Shown: positions 17,870 to 31,353 of the stretch, one piece after another
How the letters are laid out: the number at the start of each line of letters is the position of its first letter
How positions within the stretch are numbered: the first letter of the stretch is position 1
From: Candidatus Pacearchaeota archaeon
GTDB taxonomy: Archaea > Nanobdellota > Nanobdellia > Pacearchaeales > GW2011-AR1
Direction of reading: 5' to 3'
NCBI GenBank assembly: GCA_017608705.1
Contig: JAFCFJ010000012.1
Span: 1 to 39,231 of the forward strand
Length of the DNA: 39,231 nt
Program-made: the position numbers and the translations under genes
Notes under the pieces: generated by a model
The model's database searches: none
Told to the model about the DNA's origin: nothing
What the model saw: the letters and a program-made list of their open reading frames with translations, nothing else

Positions 17870-19099
17870 TTATTTTTTGAAGAAATCTAATGCTTGCCTC
17901 AGCTCTTCATGTTTTTTGGCATAGCTCTCGAGTTTCTCACCTTGCATTACTGCTTCAATTGCTTGTCTTGCAGCTCTCGCTCCTGCAAACGTGCCTTGTG
18001 GATGCGCATGAATGCCTCCACCCATTTGGATTATGACGTCAGGACCAAAAAAATCCACGAGATGCGGAACATCAAGAGGGGATAAGCCACCAGAAGCAAT
18101 TGGCATTGTCGGTTTCAGCCCGATATCTTCTTTTAGGGCTTCCACGTTCTTTTTTACCTCTTCCTTGCCTTCATGCATCTTGCCAAAGACAGCACCTACA
18201 TGTAATTGGTCTACACCAGCAAGCCTTGCCAGCTTAGCAATCACTTTCATGCTTATCCCTTGATTCTTGTTTCTTGTCAGCGCGGCATGCATTGCTCTAT
18301 GTCCATGAATTATAAGTCTTGTATTCTTGCGCAGGCTTTGTAAAGCAGAGAAGCCACAAGTTATTATGTCAATCATACAGTATCCGTTACCAAGCTTTTC
18401 TACCTTTTCTGCTCTTTCTAGCATCTCAAGTGTTTCAGCTGTCACATTGACAACATACGCCTTCTTCTCTCCAGTTTCGCGTTCAGCTTTTTCTTTAGCT
18501 TTCATTGTGATCCTTAACCTTTTCTCGAACTCGTTGAACTTTTGGCTGGCAAGATTTTCATCATCCTTGACGATATCACAACCACCAAGCCAAGCCTCAA
18601 GAGCTACACGAGCATGATCTTTGGGCTTTAGTCCGAGTTTTGGTTTTATTATGGTGCCTATGAGTGGCCTCTTTTTCACACGCATAACCTTACGTATCCC
18701 CTCTATACCATAATGTGGTCCTTCAAAGCTTTTTACAAATTTTCTTGGCATTGTTATATCCTCAAGCCTCAAACTTTGCAATTCTTTCATGCCAAAAATA
18801 TTGCCTGCCACACTGCTCAACAGGTTAGGAATATTTCCTGGCTCGAATAACTCAATAGGATAAGCTATCTTCGTGATATAGTGTTTACCTTCTTTTCTCA
18901 GAAAGAAAACCTTTGCTGCTAGCTTTTTCACATAACTTTTCTCTGTTTTTACTTCTTGCCACGTGCCTATGCTTGATTCTGCGGCAAGAGCTCCGGCAGC
19001 ACGCTTTGGGTTTTTTGCTTTGAACCTCAATACCGTTATGAGTTCTTGCTTTCGCGGTGAATAGCCAAGACACACATAGTCTTCGTATTTCATTTTCAC
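17870..19099 (-). CDS. rbcL: Ribulose-1,5-bisphosphate carboxylase large subunit, archaeal form III-like
   Basis: GTIIKPKLGL, GGCDIVKDDENL, HGHRAMHAALTR, GAVFGKMHEG (loop 6), SGGLSP, QMGGGIHAHPQGTFAGA: catalytic motifs intact. Confidence 0.95.
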   Translation of the reverse strand: MKMKYEDYVCLGYSPRKQELITVLRFKAKNPKRAAGALAAESSIGTWQEVKTEKSYVKKLAAKVFFLRKEGKHYITKIAYPIELFEPGNIPNLLSSVAGNIFGMKELQSLRLEDITMPRKFVKSFEGPHYGIEGIRKVMRVKKRPLIGTIIKPKLGLKPKDHARVALEAWLGGCDIVKDDENLASQKFNEFEKRLRITMKAKEKAERETGEKKAYVVNVTAETLEMLERAEKVEKLGNGYCMIDIITCGFSALQSLRKNTRLIIHGHRAMHAALTRNKNQGISMKVIAKLARLAGVDQLHVGAVFGKMHEGKEEVKKNVEALKEDIGLKPTMPIASGGLSPLDVPHLVDFFGPDVIIQMGGGIHAHPQGTFAGARAARQAIEAVMQGEKLESYAKKHEELRQALDFFKK

Positions 19100-19151
19100 C
19101 TCTTTTTTCGTTCAGGCCAGGCAAACTGTTTTTATAAATCTATTCCAAATC

Positions 19152-19292
19152 CTATCTCAGACAGGCAGGCAAATCACCATGCTCTCTATGATATGCAATA
19201 CATTCACAGCACTTGCCCTTGCGAGGACAGCCTGGCCAGTCGCATGGACATCGTGCAAGGTTTTCCTCCTTATTTGGACATTCTCCAGCCAT
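19152..19292 (-). CDS. Small Cys-rich protein, DUF6485-like
   Basis: MAGECPNKEENLARCPCDWPGCPRKGKCCECIAYHREHGDLPACLR; Met at 19292 fits better than the track start at 19334. Confidence 0.7.
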   Translation of the reverse strand: MAGECPNKEENLARCPCDWPGCPRKGKCCECIAYHREHGDLPACLR

Positions 19293-19803
19293 TTTCTTGT
19301 CTTGGCCCCTCCATGACATATCTTTCATTACCAAGTTTTTGTTTGAATATAAATTTTATCCTTTCTTCTTCTATTTTTATTCTTTTCCTTATCTTTTCTC
19401 TTGCCATCGTGACCACGAGTTCATTTGCTCTTGTTTCCAAGCTTTGCCCTCTTCTTACCCTTGCTTCTTTTCTCCCTGCCAGCACATAAATGTCCTCGTC
19501 AAGTAGATTTATTATTTTGGTTTTATTTTCGTGCCTGTAGAAAACAAGAAGTTCTGATTTGCTATAGTTATAGAAATTTCTGCTTACATTTTCAATCACA
19601 TCAAAGATATCTTGCTCGCTGTAAAGCGCGTATTGGGTTGCTTGTTCCAGCTCAAGCATGAAATTTCTTGATATCCAGTTTATCCCCTTTTCTTTACTGG
19701 TCTTATGCCAAACACTAACACCTGCCAAGCTGAACAGACCTGTCACTATTATGAGTGCTGCCATGATATAAAACTGACCTCTTTTTTCCATTTTAGATAG
19801 CAT
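19270..19803 (-). CDS. Pilin/flagellin-like membrane protein
   Basis: 177 aa; MEKRGQFYIMAALIIVTGLFSLAGVSVW N-terminal TM typical of archaeal pseudopilin-like proteins. Confidence 0.55.
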   Translation of the reverse strand: MLSKMEKRGQFYIMAALIIVTGLFSLAGVSVWHKTSKEKGINWISRNFMLELEQATQYALYSEQDIFDVIENVSRNFYNYSKSELLVFYRHENKTKIINLLDEDIYVLAGRKEARVRRGQSLETRANELVVTMAREKIRKRIKIEEERIKFIFKQKLGNERYVMEGPRQENGWRMSK

Positions 19804-19999
19804 TAGCTAAGCCTATTTTTCGCCAAAAATTGCGGCGGAAAAAATTTGGGCGAAAGCTTCCCAAATATGCTGGGTTTTTAAATTTTACGTTTGTGTTTTC
19901 CTATACGGATGAATCTAAATCTTGGAGTTTATCTTATTTATTTTACTTTAAAGTAGTGATACGAAAGATTTATAAAATAGAATTCTTGTTTTTTTATTC

Positions 20000-20332
20000 A
20001 TGAGAAAATATCATAGAGTTTCAGGTCCGGTACTTGGCGCTTTTTTTGTATCATTATTTGGTGTGGGTGCAGCAGTATTATCAGTATATTGTGTATGGCA
20101 AATGATGAAAAGACAGATAGTAGAAACTAAATTAGAAAAAATAAGAGCCGAAAGAGGTTATGTACTTATAGAAGAAGACTTGAATGGAAATGGTGTGCCC
20201 GAACAATTCTATGAGATTTGTGGGAAAAAGGCATTTTTATCAGTTGATGGAAAAACTCTGGAAGAGATCGTGGAGCCTTCTTATGTAAGTACTGGGCAGG
20301 ACATCTATTATACTGACTATACTCTAAAGTAG
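20000..20332 (+). CDS. Small membrane protein, tandem paralog 1
   Basis: 110 aa; N-terminal TM; RGYVLIEEDLNGNGVPEQFYEICGKKAFLSVDGKTLEEI shared with the next ORF. Confidence 0.7.
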   Translation: MRKYHRVSGPVLGAFFVSLFGVGAAVLSVYCVWQMMKRQIVETKLEKIRAERGYVLIEEDLNGNGVPEQFYEICGKKAFLSVDGKTLEEIVEPSYVSTGQDIYYTDYTLK

Positions 20333-20378
20333 TAATAAACAAAAGATTTATAAAGTCTCAATTTTTCTTCGTCTTCAT

Positions 20379-20747
20379 ATGGAAATAAATGATCTTTTTA
20401 GACGGGCATACAATATAGTAATATCATCCTTTATTATTGCCGCGATTATTAATGTAGGGGTGATTTTATATCATCTCCCAAGAGGGGTAAGGGAGGAAAA
20501 GGAGTTAAAAAAAATAATGGCTGAAAAAGGTTATACGATTCAGAAAGTAGATCTAAATGGGAATGGTGTGGCTGAGGAATTCTATGAGATTGGTGGGAAA
20601 AAGTGTTTCGTAGCAGTTGACGGGCGAAACCTTGAAGAGCTTCTGATTAGCGAGCTTTTGAAAAGAGAATCTTCTACCGCGAATTTTAAATTAGGGATAA
20701 AGTTGCCAGGATATGAGCTCGAAGCTACAACGATGATGAAATATTAG
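20379..20747 (+). CDS. Small membrane protein, tandem paralog 2
   Basis: 122 aa; N-terminal TM; KGYTIQKVDLNGNGVAEEFYEIGGKKCFVAVDGRNLEEL. Confidence 0.7.
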   Translation: MEINDLFRRAYNIVISSFIIAAIINVGVILYHLPRGVREEKELKKIMAEKGYTIQKVDLNGNGVAEEFYEIGGKKCFVAVDGRNLEELLISELLKRESSTANFKLGIKLPGYELEATTMMKY

Positions 20748-20819
20748 GATATTGGACTTTACATTAGCCAAAAAATATTTCTTGATTTTTATTTGACCCA
20801 AGAAATATAGAGAATTTAC

Positions 20820-21242
20820 TTACTTTATTTTCTCAAGTAAGATTGCTGGACAAACCCGCGTTACACCTCTCAGCCTTTTTAGTTTTTTGACAAAATTTCT
20901 TAGCTTGGCAGAATTTTCAAACCAGCATTCAGCAATCAACATGTGGTCACCGCTCGATGCATGCAATGAACGCACATATTGCATTTTTTTCATCTTGTCA
21001 AGCACATCCATATAGCTTTCTGGTTTCGTGTCTATGCCGATAAGCGCCACAACTTCAAAACCAATCTTTTTTGCATCGACCTCAATGGTGTATCGCTTTA
21101 TTATACCCTCTCTTTCCATCTTACTTACACGTTTTCTCACAGCAGTTTCGCTTATGCCAAGCGCTTTCGCGATTTTAACAAATGGTATACGGGAATTTTT
21201 CATCAGCATGGCAAGAATTTTCATGTTCGAATTTCGAACCAT
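20820..21242 (-). CDS. Lrp/AsnC-family transcriptional regulator
   Basis: MKILAMLMKNSRIPFVKIAKALGISETAVRKRVSKMEREGIIKRYTIEVDAKKIG plus RAM-like domain; start may be the internal Met at 21224. Confidence 0.88.
   Translation of the reverse strand: MVRNSNMKILAMLMKNSRIPFVKIAKALGISETAVRKRVSKMEREGIIKRYTIEVDAKKIGFEVVALIGIDTKPESYMDVLDKMKKMQYVRSLHASSGDHMLIAECWFENSAKLRNFVKKLKRLRGVTRVCPAILLEKIK
21225..21239. promoter_or_regulatory. Perfect palindrome GTTCGAA-T-TTCGAAC at the Lrp gene start; candidate operator
   Basis: Seven-bp arms with one-base spacer next to TATA-like TTTATAAA at 21247-21254 and 21264-21271. Confidence 0.5.
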
Positions 21243-21295
21243 AATCTTTATAAATTCGGACTATTTATAAATCTTGCTACCATGAAGCTTGAAAA

Positions 21296-21886
21296 ATGGA
21301 AGAAACAATAAAAAATCTGGCCAAGGCCTTTGTTGGAGAAAGTCAAGCAAGAAACCGCTACACTTTTTACGCAAAGATAGCAAAGCAGGAAGGCTACGAG
21401 CAGATAGCGTCGATATTTTTGGAAACTGCTGAACAAGAGAAAGAGCATGCCAGTTGGCTTTTCAGACTTATCAACGAGCTCAAGAAGAAAAGCAACAAGT
21501 CTAAAGAGTTTGACGAGCTCTCTGTGCAAGCGACAGTGCCAACAACCCTTGGAACTACCGCTGAAAACTTGAGGGCTGCGATAGCTGGAGAGAACTATGA
21601 GCATACAAAGATGTATCCGGAATTTGCAGACATAGCAGAGAAGGAAGGTTTGCATGAGATAGCGGAAAGGCTAAGGGCAATAGCAAAGGCAGAGAAGCAT
21701 CACGAGGAGCGCTACAAAAAATTACTGCAGGAGGTTGAGGCAGGAACAGTTTTCAAGAAAGAGACAGAGGTTTATTGGGTTTGCAGAGAATGTGGTTATG
21801 TGCACTATGGCAAGGAACCACCGACTGTATGTCCATCATGCGGTCATCCACGAGCATTTTATCAGATTAAGTGTGAGAAATATTGA
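21296..21886 (+). CDS. rbr: Rubrerythrin
   Basis: [46 protein letters not shown]-terminal rubredoxin-like [29 protein letters not shown]. Confidence 0.94.
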   Translation: MEETIKNLAKAFVGESQARNRYTFYAKIAKQEGYEQIASIFLETAEQEKEHASWLFRLINELKKKSNKSKEFDELSVQATVPTTLGTTAENLRAAIAGENYEHTKMYPEFADIAEKEGLHEIAERLRAIAKAEKHHEERYKKLLQEVEAGTVFKKETEVYWVCRECGYVHYGKEPPTVCPSCGHPRAFYQIKCEKY

Positions 21887-21910
21887 TTTTTTCCTTTTTG
21901 TTTTTTCAAT

Positions 21911-22546
21911 ATGGGTATGAAAAAATTGCTTAGCGAGCTCACCAGGCTGAAAAACTCTCCTGTCTCCCATTTTGTAGCTAAGAGGCTCAAAGAATTTGCG
22001 AGAATGAAAAATGCGAGCAACGAGAAGCTATTCCAAGAGTTGTGTTTTTGTATTCTTACAGCTAATTTCAGTGCTGAACGTGCGATGTTTATACAGAAAA
22101 AACTTGCTAACGGTTTCCTGGCATTGCCACAAGAGCAACTCACAATCAAGCTGAGAGAACTCGGCCACAGATTTCCTGATGCAAGAGCCAATTATATAGT
22201 GAGAGCAAGAAAATACAGCAAAATGCTTAAGCCCAGGATCTTTTCTTTTCCTTCAGGCAGGTTGGCAAGAGAATGGCTTGTAAAGAACGTTGCTGGCATT
22301 GGCTACAAAGAGGCAAGTCATTTTTTGCGCAATATTGGCTTTGAAGATGTTGCAATAATAGATTTCCACATCATCGATTTACTTTTTGCTCATGGTCTTG
22401 TAGCCGACCGCATTAGGTCATTAGGTAAAAAGCGCTACCTCGAAATAGAAAAACTACTGACAGGCATAGCAAAACGTGCAGGCATGAATTTAGCAGAACT
22501 TGATTTATATCTTTGGTATTTGGAGACAGGAAAAGTACTGAAATAA
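21911..22546 (+). CDS. ogg: N-glycosylase/DNA lyase (Ogg2-like)
   Basis: LCFCILTANFSAERAMFIQKKL; GIGYKEASHFLRNIGFEDVAIIDFHIIDLL; LDLYLWYLETGKVLK. Confidence 0.85.
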   Translation: MGMKKLLSELTRLKNSPVSHFVAKRLKEFARMKNASNEKLFQELCFCILTANFSAERAMFIQKKLANGFLALPQEQLTIKLRELGHRFPDARANYIVRARKYSKMLKPRIFSFPSGRLAREWLVKNVAGIGYKEASHFLRNIGFEDVAIIDFHIIDLLFAHGLVADRIRSLGKKRYLEIEKLLTGIAKRAGMNLAELDLYLWYLETGKVLK

Positions 22547-22605
22547 GGCGTTAAGAAAAATTTTAAAAATTATTTCTTGGCTTTTGTTTTTCTGACAATT
22601 GCGAG

Positions 22606-23529
22606 ATGAAAATGGAAAACACAGCTAAGCATGACGGGAAGGGAAAAAATAAGGGAAAGAAAAATAAAAGAAGTAAGAAATTTGTTGAGCTTTACAAGCG
22701 CAGAGTTTTCCGCACGATAGAAAAATACAAGCTGATGCGCGACGACGACGTAATTTTTATTGGCCTGAGTGGTGGAAAGGATAGCGGTGCAGCTGCTTAT
22801 ATGCTTGCTGAATATAAACAAGAACATAATGTTGATTGCAAGCTGTATGCTTTCCACATAAATTTCAATCTTCCGTTCTCAGAGAAGGTAGAGAATGCAG
22901 TGAAAAAGCAAGCAGAAATTCTTGACTTGCCTTTAATAAGCATTAATGTGGCAGACTATGGAATTGATATGGCAAAAGTAGCCAAACTCCCACGGCCTAT
23001 ATGTAGTTCATGTGGTGTGATAAAACGCTACTTGATGAACAAGATACCACGGGAAAAACAGGCCACGAAGCTCGCAACCGGACATCATGGTGATGACTTC
23101 CTCGTGTTCTTTTTCAAAAACCTGCTTGGCCAGAATTTTTCCTGGAGCTCTAAATTTACTCCGCTGTTGCAAACAGAAGGCAAAAGTCTTGCAAGAATAA
23201 GACCGCTGTTTTTTGTTACAGGAAAAGAAAATAAAGAGTTTTGTCAGGCAGTGGATTTTCCATACATTGAAGAAAACATATGTCCTTATGCATCTCTAAA
23301 ATATGCCATCGATACATCCCGCGCGAGATGGTATGAAATTATAGATTATATTGAGGGGAAGCAACCAAATTTCAAGATTCAGGCATTGAGAAGCATAGCA
23401 AAGCTAGCTAGGTTGCTTACAACCAATGATGAAAAGAAAAAAAGTTGCACGAGATGTGGTGAGCCAACAAATGCGGAAGTTTGTGCATTTTGCAGACTTG
23501 TAGAAGCGCAGAAAAATATCAAGATTTAA
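22606..23529 (+). CDS. TtcA/TtuA/Ncs6-family tRNA thiolation protein
   Basis: IFIGLSGGKDSGAAAYML PP-loop; ICSSCGVIKRYLMN; LATGHHGDDF; C-terminal CTRCGEPTNAEVCAFC. Confidence 0.85.
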   Translation: MKMENTAKHDGKGKNKGKKNKRSKKFVELYKRRVFRTIEKYKLMRDDDVIFIGLSGGKDSGAAAYMLAEYKQEHNVDCKLYAFHINFNLPFSEKVENAVKKQAEILDLPLISINVADYGIDMAKVAKLPRPICSSCGVIKRYLMNKIPREKQATKLATGHHGDDFLVFFFKNLLGQNFSWSSKFTPLLQTEGKSLARIRPLFFVTGKENKEFCQAVDFPYIEENICPYASLKYAIDTSRARWYEIIDYIEGKQPNFKIQALRSIAKLARLLTTNDEKKKSCTRCGEPTNAEVCAFCRLVEAQKNIKI

Positions 23530-24077
23530 GAGCAAGTTTAGCCATTATTTCATTGAAAACTTCGTTCTCTGTTTTACTTCCATCCACGACAATAAGCCTG
23601 TCATGATAATACTTGAGTAAAGACTTCGTGGCCTTATAAAATTGTTCAAGCCTGATTTTTATCTTTTCTGGCTCATCATCTTCGCGCCTTACCAGCTTAA
23701 TATTACAATAATCGCATAGCATATCACGCTTTGGTTTGCGGTTCAATCCATAAATAGCGTGACATTTCGGACACTGCAGTCTCGTGGCAAGCCTTTTTAT
23801 GATAACAGCATCTGGCACATCGAGATAGATTACTTTATCTATTTTTGCTATGTTGTCAAGTAATTTTGCTTGGCTGAGCGTGCGTGGATAGCCATCAAGT
23901 ACAAAATTATCTTTAGGCAGTGTTTTTTTCAGTATAGCATTAACAATATCATCCGGCACAAGCAAGCCTTGCTTTACATATTCTTGTAGAAATATGCACA
24001 AGCCCAAGTTTCCTGGCGAGATTTTTGCTTTGCGTTCCTTTGCCAGAGCCTTGGGGGCCAAGAATAGCAAGTTTCAT
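23519..24077 (-). pseudogene. adk: Adenylate kinase, disrupted by internal deletion and frameshift
   Basis: ATG at 24077 reads [42 protein letters not shown] (stop at 23949); the other frame continues as [40 protein letters not shown]...CPKCHAIYGL. Confidence 0.8.
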
Positions 24078-24083
24078 TTCTGC

Positions 24084-25451
24084 TTAGTTTTTTATTTTCT
24101 TCACCCGAGGTCCTTCAGGCGTGTCATCAACCCAATAACCTTTTGCTTTTATTTCTTCACGTAATCTATCAGCAGTTTCCCAATCTTTCCTTGCTCTTGC
24201 TTCCTCTCTTTCTTGCACAAGCTTTATTATTTCAGCAGGAATTTCTTCTTTTGCTACAGATTCTACGTCAAGGCCAAGTACCTTGTCGAAATCCAATAGC
24301 AATGAGAATTTTTCACCCTTGCTAAGGTTTTCATCGCGCAGCATTTTCCACATTACTGCTAATGCTCTCGGTAAATCCATATCATCATTGATCGCTTCAA
24401 GAAATTGTTTCTTCCATTTCTCAACAATTCTGCTCCTTATCTTAGCCCTATCATTCTTCAGCTCAGCAGCTATATTGTACAGCCTCTCTAATGTATTGCT
24501 TGCAGCCTTTAGCTTTTCATAGCTAAACTTCAGCTGGCTTCTGTAATGTGCGCTAAGGTAAAGATACCGCAATGCTATAGGATTGTAGCCTTTTTCTAGA
24601 ATGTCATGTAATGTGATTATGTTGCCAAGACTCTTACTCATTTTTCCTTCAGGCATAACTAGATGTTCGCAGTGCAACCAATAACGTACGAATTTCTTGC
24701 CGGTAGCTGCCTCGCTCTGGGCTATCTCATTAGTGTGATGTGGAAATACAAGATCTATGCCTCCGGTATGAATATCAAAAGTTTCACCAAGATATTTCAT
24801 GCTCATTGCGCTACACTCTATATGCCAGCCAGGCCTGCCTTTACCAAGTTCTGTTTCCCAAAACACACCACCATCTTCTGCATCGTAAAATTTCCATAAG
24901 GCAAAATCCTGTATGTCTTCTTTGCCGTATTCATCAGCTCTTATTCTCGACCGCATTTTTTTCTTGTCAAGCTTAAGTCCAGCAAGTTTGCCATAATCTT
25001 TGAACTTGCTTACATCATAATATATTCCATCATCACTTTTGTATGCATAACCCTTTTCCATCAGTTTTTTTATTAATTCTACCATTTCTTTGATATGTTC
25101 TGTAGCTCTTGGCATAACATCTGGCATTATCACATTAAGGCTCTTTAGGTTTTCAAGAAATGCTTGCTCATATTTCCTTGTTAGCTCTTGCCTGCTTATT
25201 CCAAGCTTCTGCGATTTTTTTATGATCTTGTCATCAACATCTGTTATGTTCATAACATGCTTGACCTTATAGCCATTGTAGGACAAGATACGCTTTAGTA
25301 CATCCGCAAACACGAAAGAGCGTAAGTTACCTATATGTGCATAATCGTAAACAGTCGGACCACAGCTATAAATCCCAACGAAATCTTTTCTCAGCGGCTC
25401 AAAAATTTCTTTCTTTTTGCTGAATGTATTGTAGAACTTTAGTTCAACCAT
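24084..25451 (-). CDS. cysS: Cysteinyl-tRNA synthetase
   Basis: 455 aa; [76 protein letters not shown]. Confidence 0.96.
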   Translation of the reverse strand: MVELKFYNTFSKKKEIFEPLRKDFVGIYSCGPTVYDYAHIGNLRSFVFADVLKRILSYNGYKVKHVMNITDVDDKIIKKSQKLGISRQELTRKYEQAFLENLKSLNVIMPDVMPRATEHIKEMVELIKKLMEKGYAYKSDDGIYYDVSKFKDYGKLAGLKLDKKKMRSRIRADEYGKEDIQDFALWKFYDAEDGGVFWETELGKGRPGWHIECSAMSMKYLGETFDIHTGGIDLVFPHHTNEIAQSEAATGKKFVRYWLHCEHLVMPEGKMSKSLGNIITLHDILEKGYNPIALRYLYLSAHYRSQLKFSYEKLKAASNTLERLYNIAAELKNDRAKIRSRIVEKWKKQFLEAINDDMDLPRALAVMWKMLRDENLSKGEKFSLLLDFDKVLGLDVESVAKEEIPAEIIKLVQEREEARARKDWETADRLREEIKAKGYWVDDTPEGPRVKKIKN

Positions 25452-25503
25452 TTTTCAATGAGAAAGGAAGAATTAATAAATTTTCTGTTTTGCCTCTCGT
25501 ATG

Positions 25504-26052
25504 TTAGCACATTGCTCTTTGCAAAAGTCCAGAACGAGAAATTTTGAAGTCAAGTGTTTGTGTTGAAATTGTGCTTCCTTCTCTCTTTATTTTTATTGTA
25601 AACCAAATGTTTTCCTCGGGAGCATCATCTGGAATGGAAACCCTTATTATCTTTTTTGGCGTCTCATCTCCCGGGGCCACTGTTCCGCTCCACTCATCTT
25701 GTATTATCCATCTTCTTAATTCAGATTTCGTTAATCCTGTGCCACCCCAATCTTCGAGTATTATGGAATACTTGGCTTCTCGTTTTGCTTTTATTCCACA
25801 GTAAACTATGTTCATTTTTCCTGGCTCCATTTTTATCGGCTCTCCGGCAGAACCTATACACTGGACCTCTCCTCCTGTCGAACCAAATAATCTATCTATT
25901 TCAGCTGTAACTTTGTCGTTGATATCGCCTGTCAAGCCAATTGCACTACACATAATCTTCCTTACGAAAACCATACCAAGACTAAGTAATGTTACGGCAA
26001 TAACTATAACAACAATCGTGCCTATGCTCAATTCAAGTGCTGCTTTCTTTTT
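25504..26052 (-). CDS. Pilin/flagellin-like membrane protein
   Basis: Likely start at MKKKAALELSIGTIVVIVIAVTLLSLGMVF (26052). Confidence 0.55.
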   Translation of the reverse strand, partial: KKKAALELSIGTIVVIVIAVTLLSLGMVFVRKIMCSAIGLTGDINDKVTAEIDRLFGSTGGEVQCIGSAGEPIKMEPGKMNIVYCGIKAKREAKYSIILEDWGGTGLTKSELRRWIIQDEWSGTVAPGDETPKKIIRVSIPDDAPEENIWFTIKIKREGSTISTQTLDFKISRSGLLQRAMC

Positions 26053-26243
26053 CATTGCAACAGCCGTACAAGCGGTTTTATTCCAAATATTACGAAGAGG
26101 ATAAGCCATAACCATTTGTATAAAATTAGCTGTGGGAACAAAGCAGAGATAAATAGGCCAAGCGAAATCATGCTAAGTTTGCATAGACTCAGATCACAAA
26201 GTGAGAGATTTTTCAAGTTGTTCCTGATTTTCCCCAGACACAT
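26052..26243 (-). CDS. Small two-TM membrane protein
   Basis: 63 aa; LSLCDLSLCKLSMISLGLFISALFPQLILYKWLWLILFVIFGIKPLVRLL. Confidence 0.55.
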   Translation of the reverse strand: MCLGKIRNNLKNLSLCDLSLCKLSMISLGLFISALFPQLILYKWLWLILFVIFGIKPLVRLLQ

Positions 26244-26305
26244 TTTACCTCTTTTTCAAAGTCCTATATATTTTTTGCTTTAAAAAGTTTGTTATTATGA
26301 GAGCA

Positions 26306-26380
26306 TGGTGGGAGCGCCGGGACTCGAACCCGGGACACCGTGGTCTTCAGCCACGTGCTCTCCCCCTGAGCTACGCTCCC
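26306..26380 (-). tRNA. tRNA-Phe(GAA), CCA encoded
   Basis: GGGAGCG TA GCTC AGGGGGA GAGC A CGTGG CTGAAGA CCACG GTGTC CCGGG TTCGAGT CCCGG CGCTCCC A CCA: full cloverleaf. Confidence 0.95.
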
Positions 26381-26481
26381 ATAACGCACGCACGGCTAAG
26401 AGATTTTTAAATCTTTTCAAGAAAACAATATTAACTTACAGCTAACTCACAAGAAAAACCGGCAAGGATTGAGAGGGTCTC

Positions 26482-26494
26482 CAAAAAGAAAAAA
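26482..26494 (-). terminator. Poly-T tract after the RNase P RNA (TTTTTTCTTTTT)
   Basis: Minus-strand T-rich run directly 3' of the P1 closing strand. Confidence 0.45.
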
Positions 26495-26756
26495 CGCGAG
26501 CAGGGATTAGGCCGCCTTCTGTCGTTCTTCCTTTCGGAAAAGAACGTGCCGACATTCGTCTATGCCTCGGAAAGAGTTGCACCAGCCAGGATGGCCGTTT
26601 CATCAAATCTCCTGCTTCATTGCTTCCCGCAAGGTTCATTGCTAGGCAGGAGCTGTGTCGTTTCTGTTCCAGAGCCCTCCCTCGGCAATTCCGGGGGTGG
26701 GCGGACCTTCCTCACTCTCCCTAACGGAGAGCGAGAGTCGGCTCCCCTGCTCGCTT
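26494..26756 (-). ncRNA. rnpB: RNase P RNA, archaeal
   Basis: P1 strands GCGAGCAGGG (26745-26754) and CCCTGCTCGC (26496-26505); GAGGAAGGTCCGCCC, CAGAAACGACACAG, GATGAAACGGCC, GGCATAGACGAATG, ACAGAAGGCGGCCTA conserved-region-like motifs. Confidence 0.88.
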
Positions 26757-26768
26757 GAGCATGACATC

Positions 26769-29546
<2,778 letters not shown>

Positions 29547-29574
29547 ATCAGCTGAATCAATGATTATGATCCAG

Positions 29575-29648
29575 GAACCCGGGACCTCTGCCTTGCTTGG
29601 TTAATATACATGCAAGGGCAGCGCTCTAAGCCACTGAGCTACGGGCCC
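29575..29648 (-). pseudogene. tRNA-Ala(TGC)-like element, 3'-truncated with insert in anticodon loop
   Basis: GGGCCCG TA GCTC AGTGGCTTA GAGC G CTGCC CTTGCA[TGTATATTAACCAAGCA]A GGCAG AGGTC CCGGG TTC, then no CCCGG or CGGGCCC to close the T stem and acceptor. Confidence 0.75.
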
Positions 29649-29746
29649 TATTCCTGCTCTATTGTCTTACTTTTTATATTTTTCTCTTTTCACTCATGGG
29701 CCACCACAGCATTTCTCGTCGTTAATGTCACGAAATTGTAATCTTA

Positions 29747-31156
<1,410 letters not shown>

Positions 31157-31293
31157 AGCACGGCTCCCTCCTAGAACATAGAGCATACTGTAATCACTGG
31201 GCTAGCTGCCCTTGCATGTACATCATACCTTAATGAAGCATGATTTAAGGTACTCATTCTGGTCAGCGACATCATTACTATCGTGGAGCTGGC

Positions 31294-31307
31294 TTTATAA
31301 ATCTTTC
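31294..31307 (-). promoter_or_regulatory. rRNA operon BRE/TATA promoter
   Basis: Minus strand GCGAAAGATTTATAAAGCC about 140 nt upstream of 16S. Confidence 0.6.
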
Positions 31308-31353
31308 GCTACTTTTTCATAGGAAATGGAAGAAATTTCCGTCGGAAAATTAG

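Noticed and set aside
21282-21311. Nine-codon upstream ORF (MKLEKWKKQ) overlapping the rubrerythrin start as a regulatory uORF
   Set aside because: The TATA box at 21264-21271 predicts a start near 21294, so the short ORF would probably not be transcribed with rubrerythrin
23519-24070. Track ORF of 183 aa as an intact adenylate kinase
   Set aside because: Its first about 30 residues are an out-of-frame translation of the real P-loop segment; the catalytic N-terminus is in another frame
31226-31252. TACCTTAA...TTAAGGTA hairpin as a terminator upstream of 16S
   Set aside because: It lies within the rRNA leader downstream of the promoter, so a leader structure is more likely than a terminator
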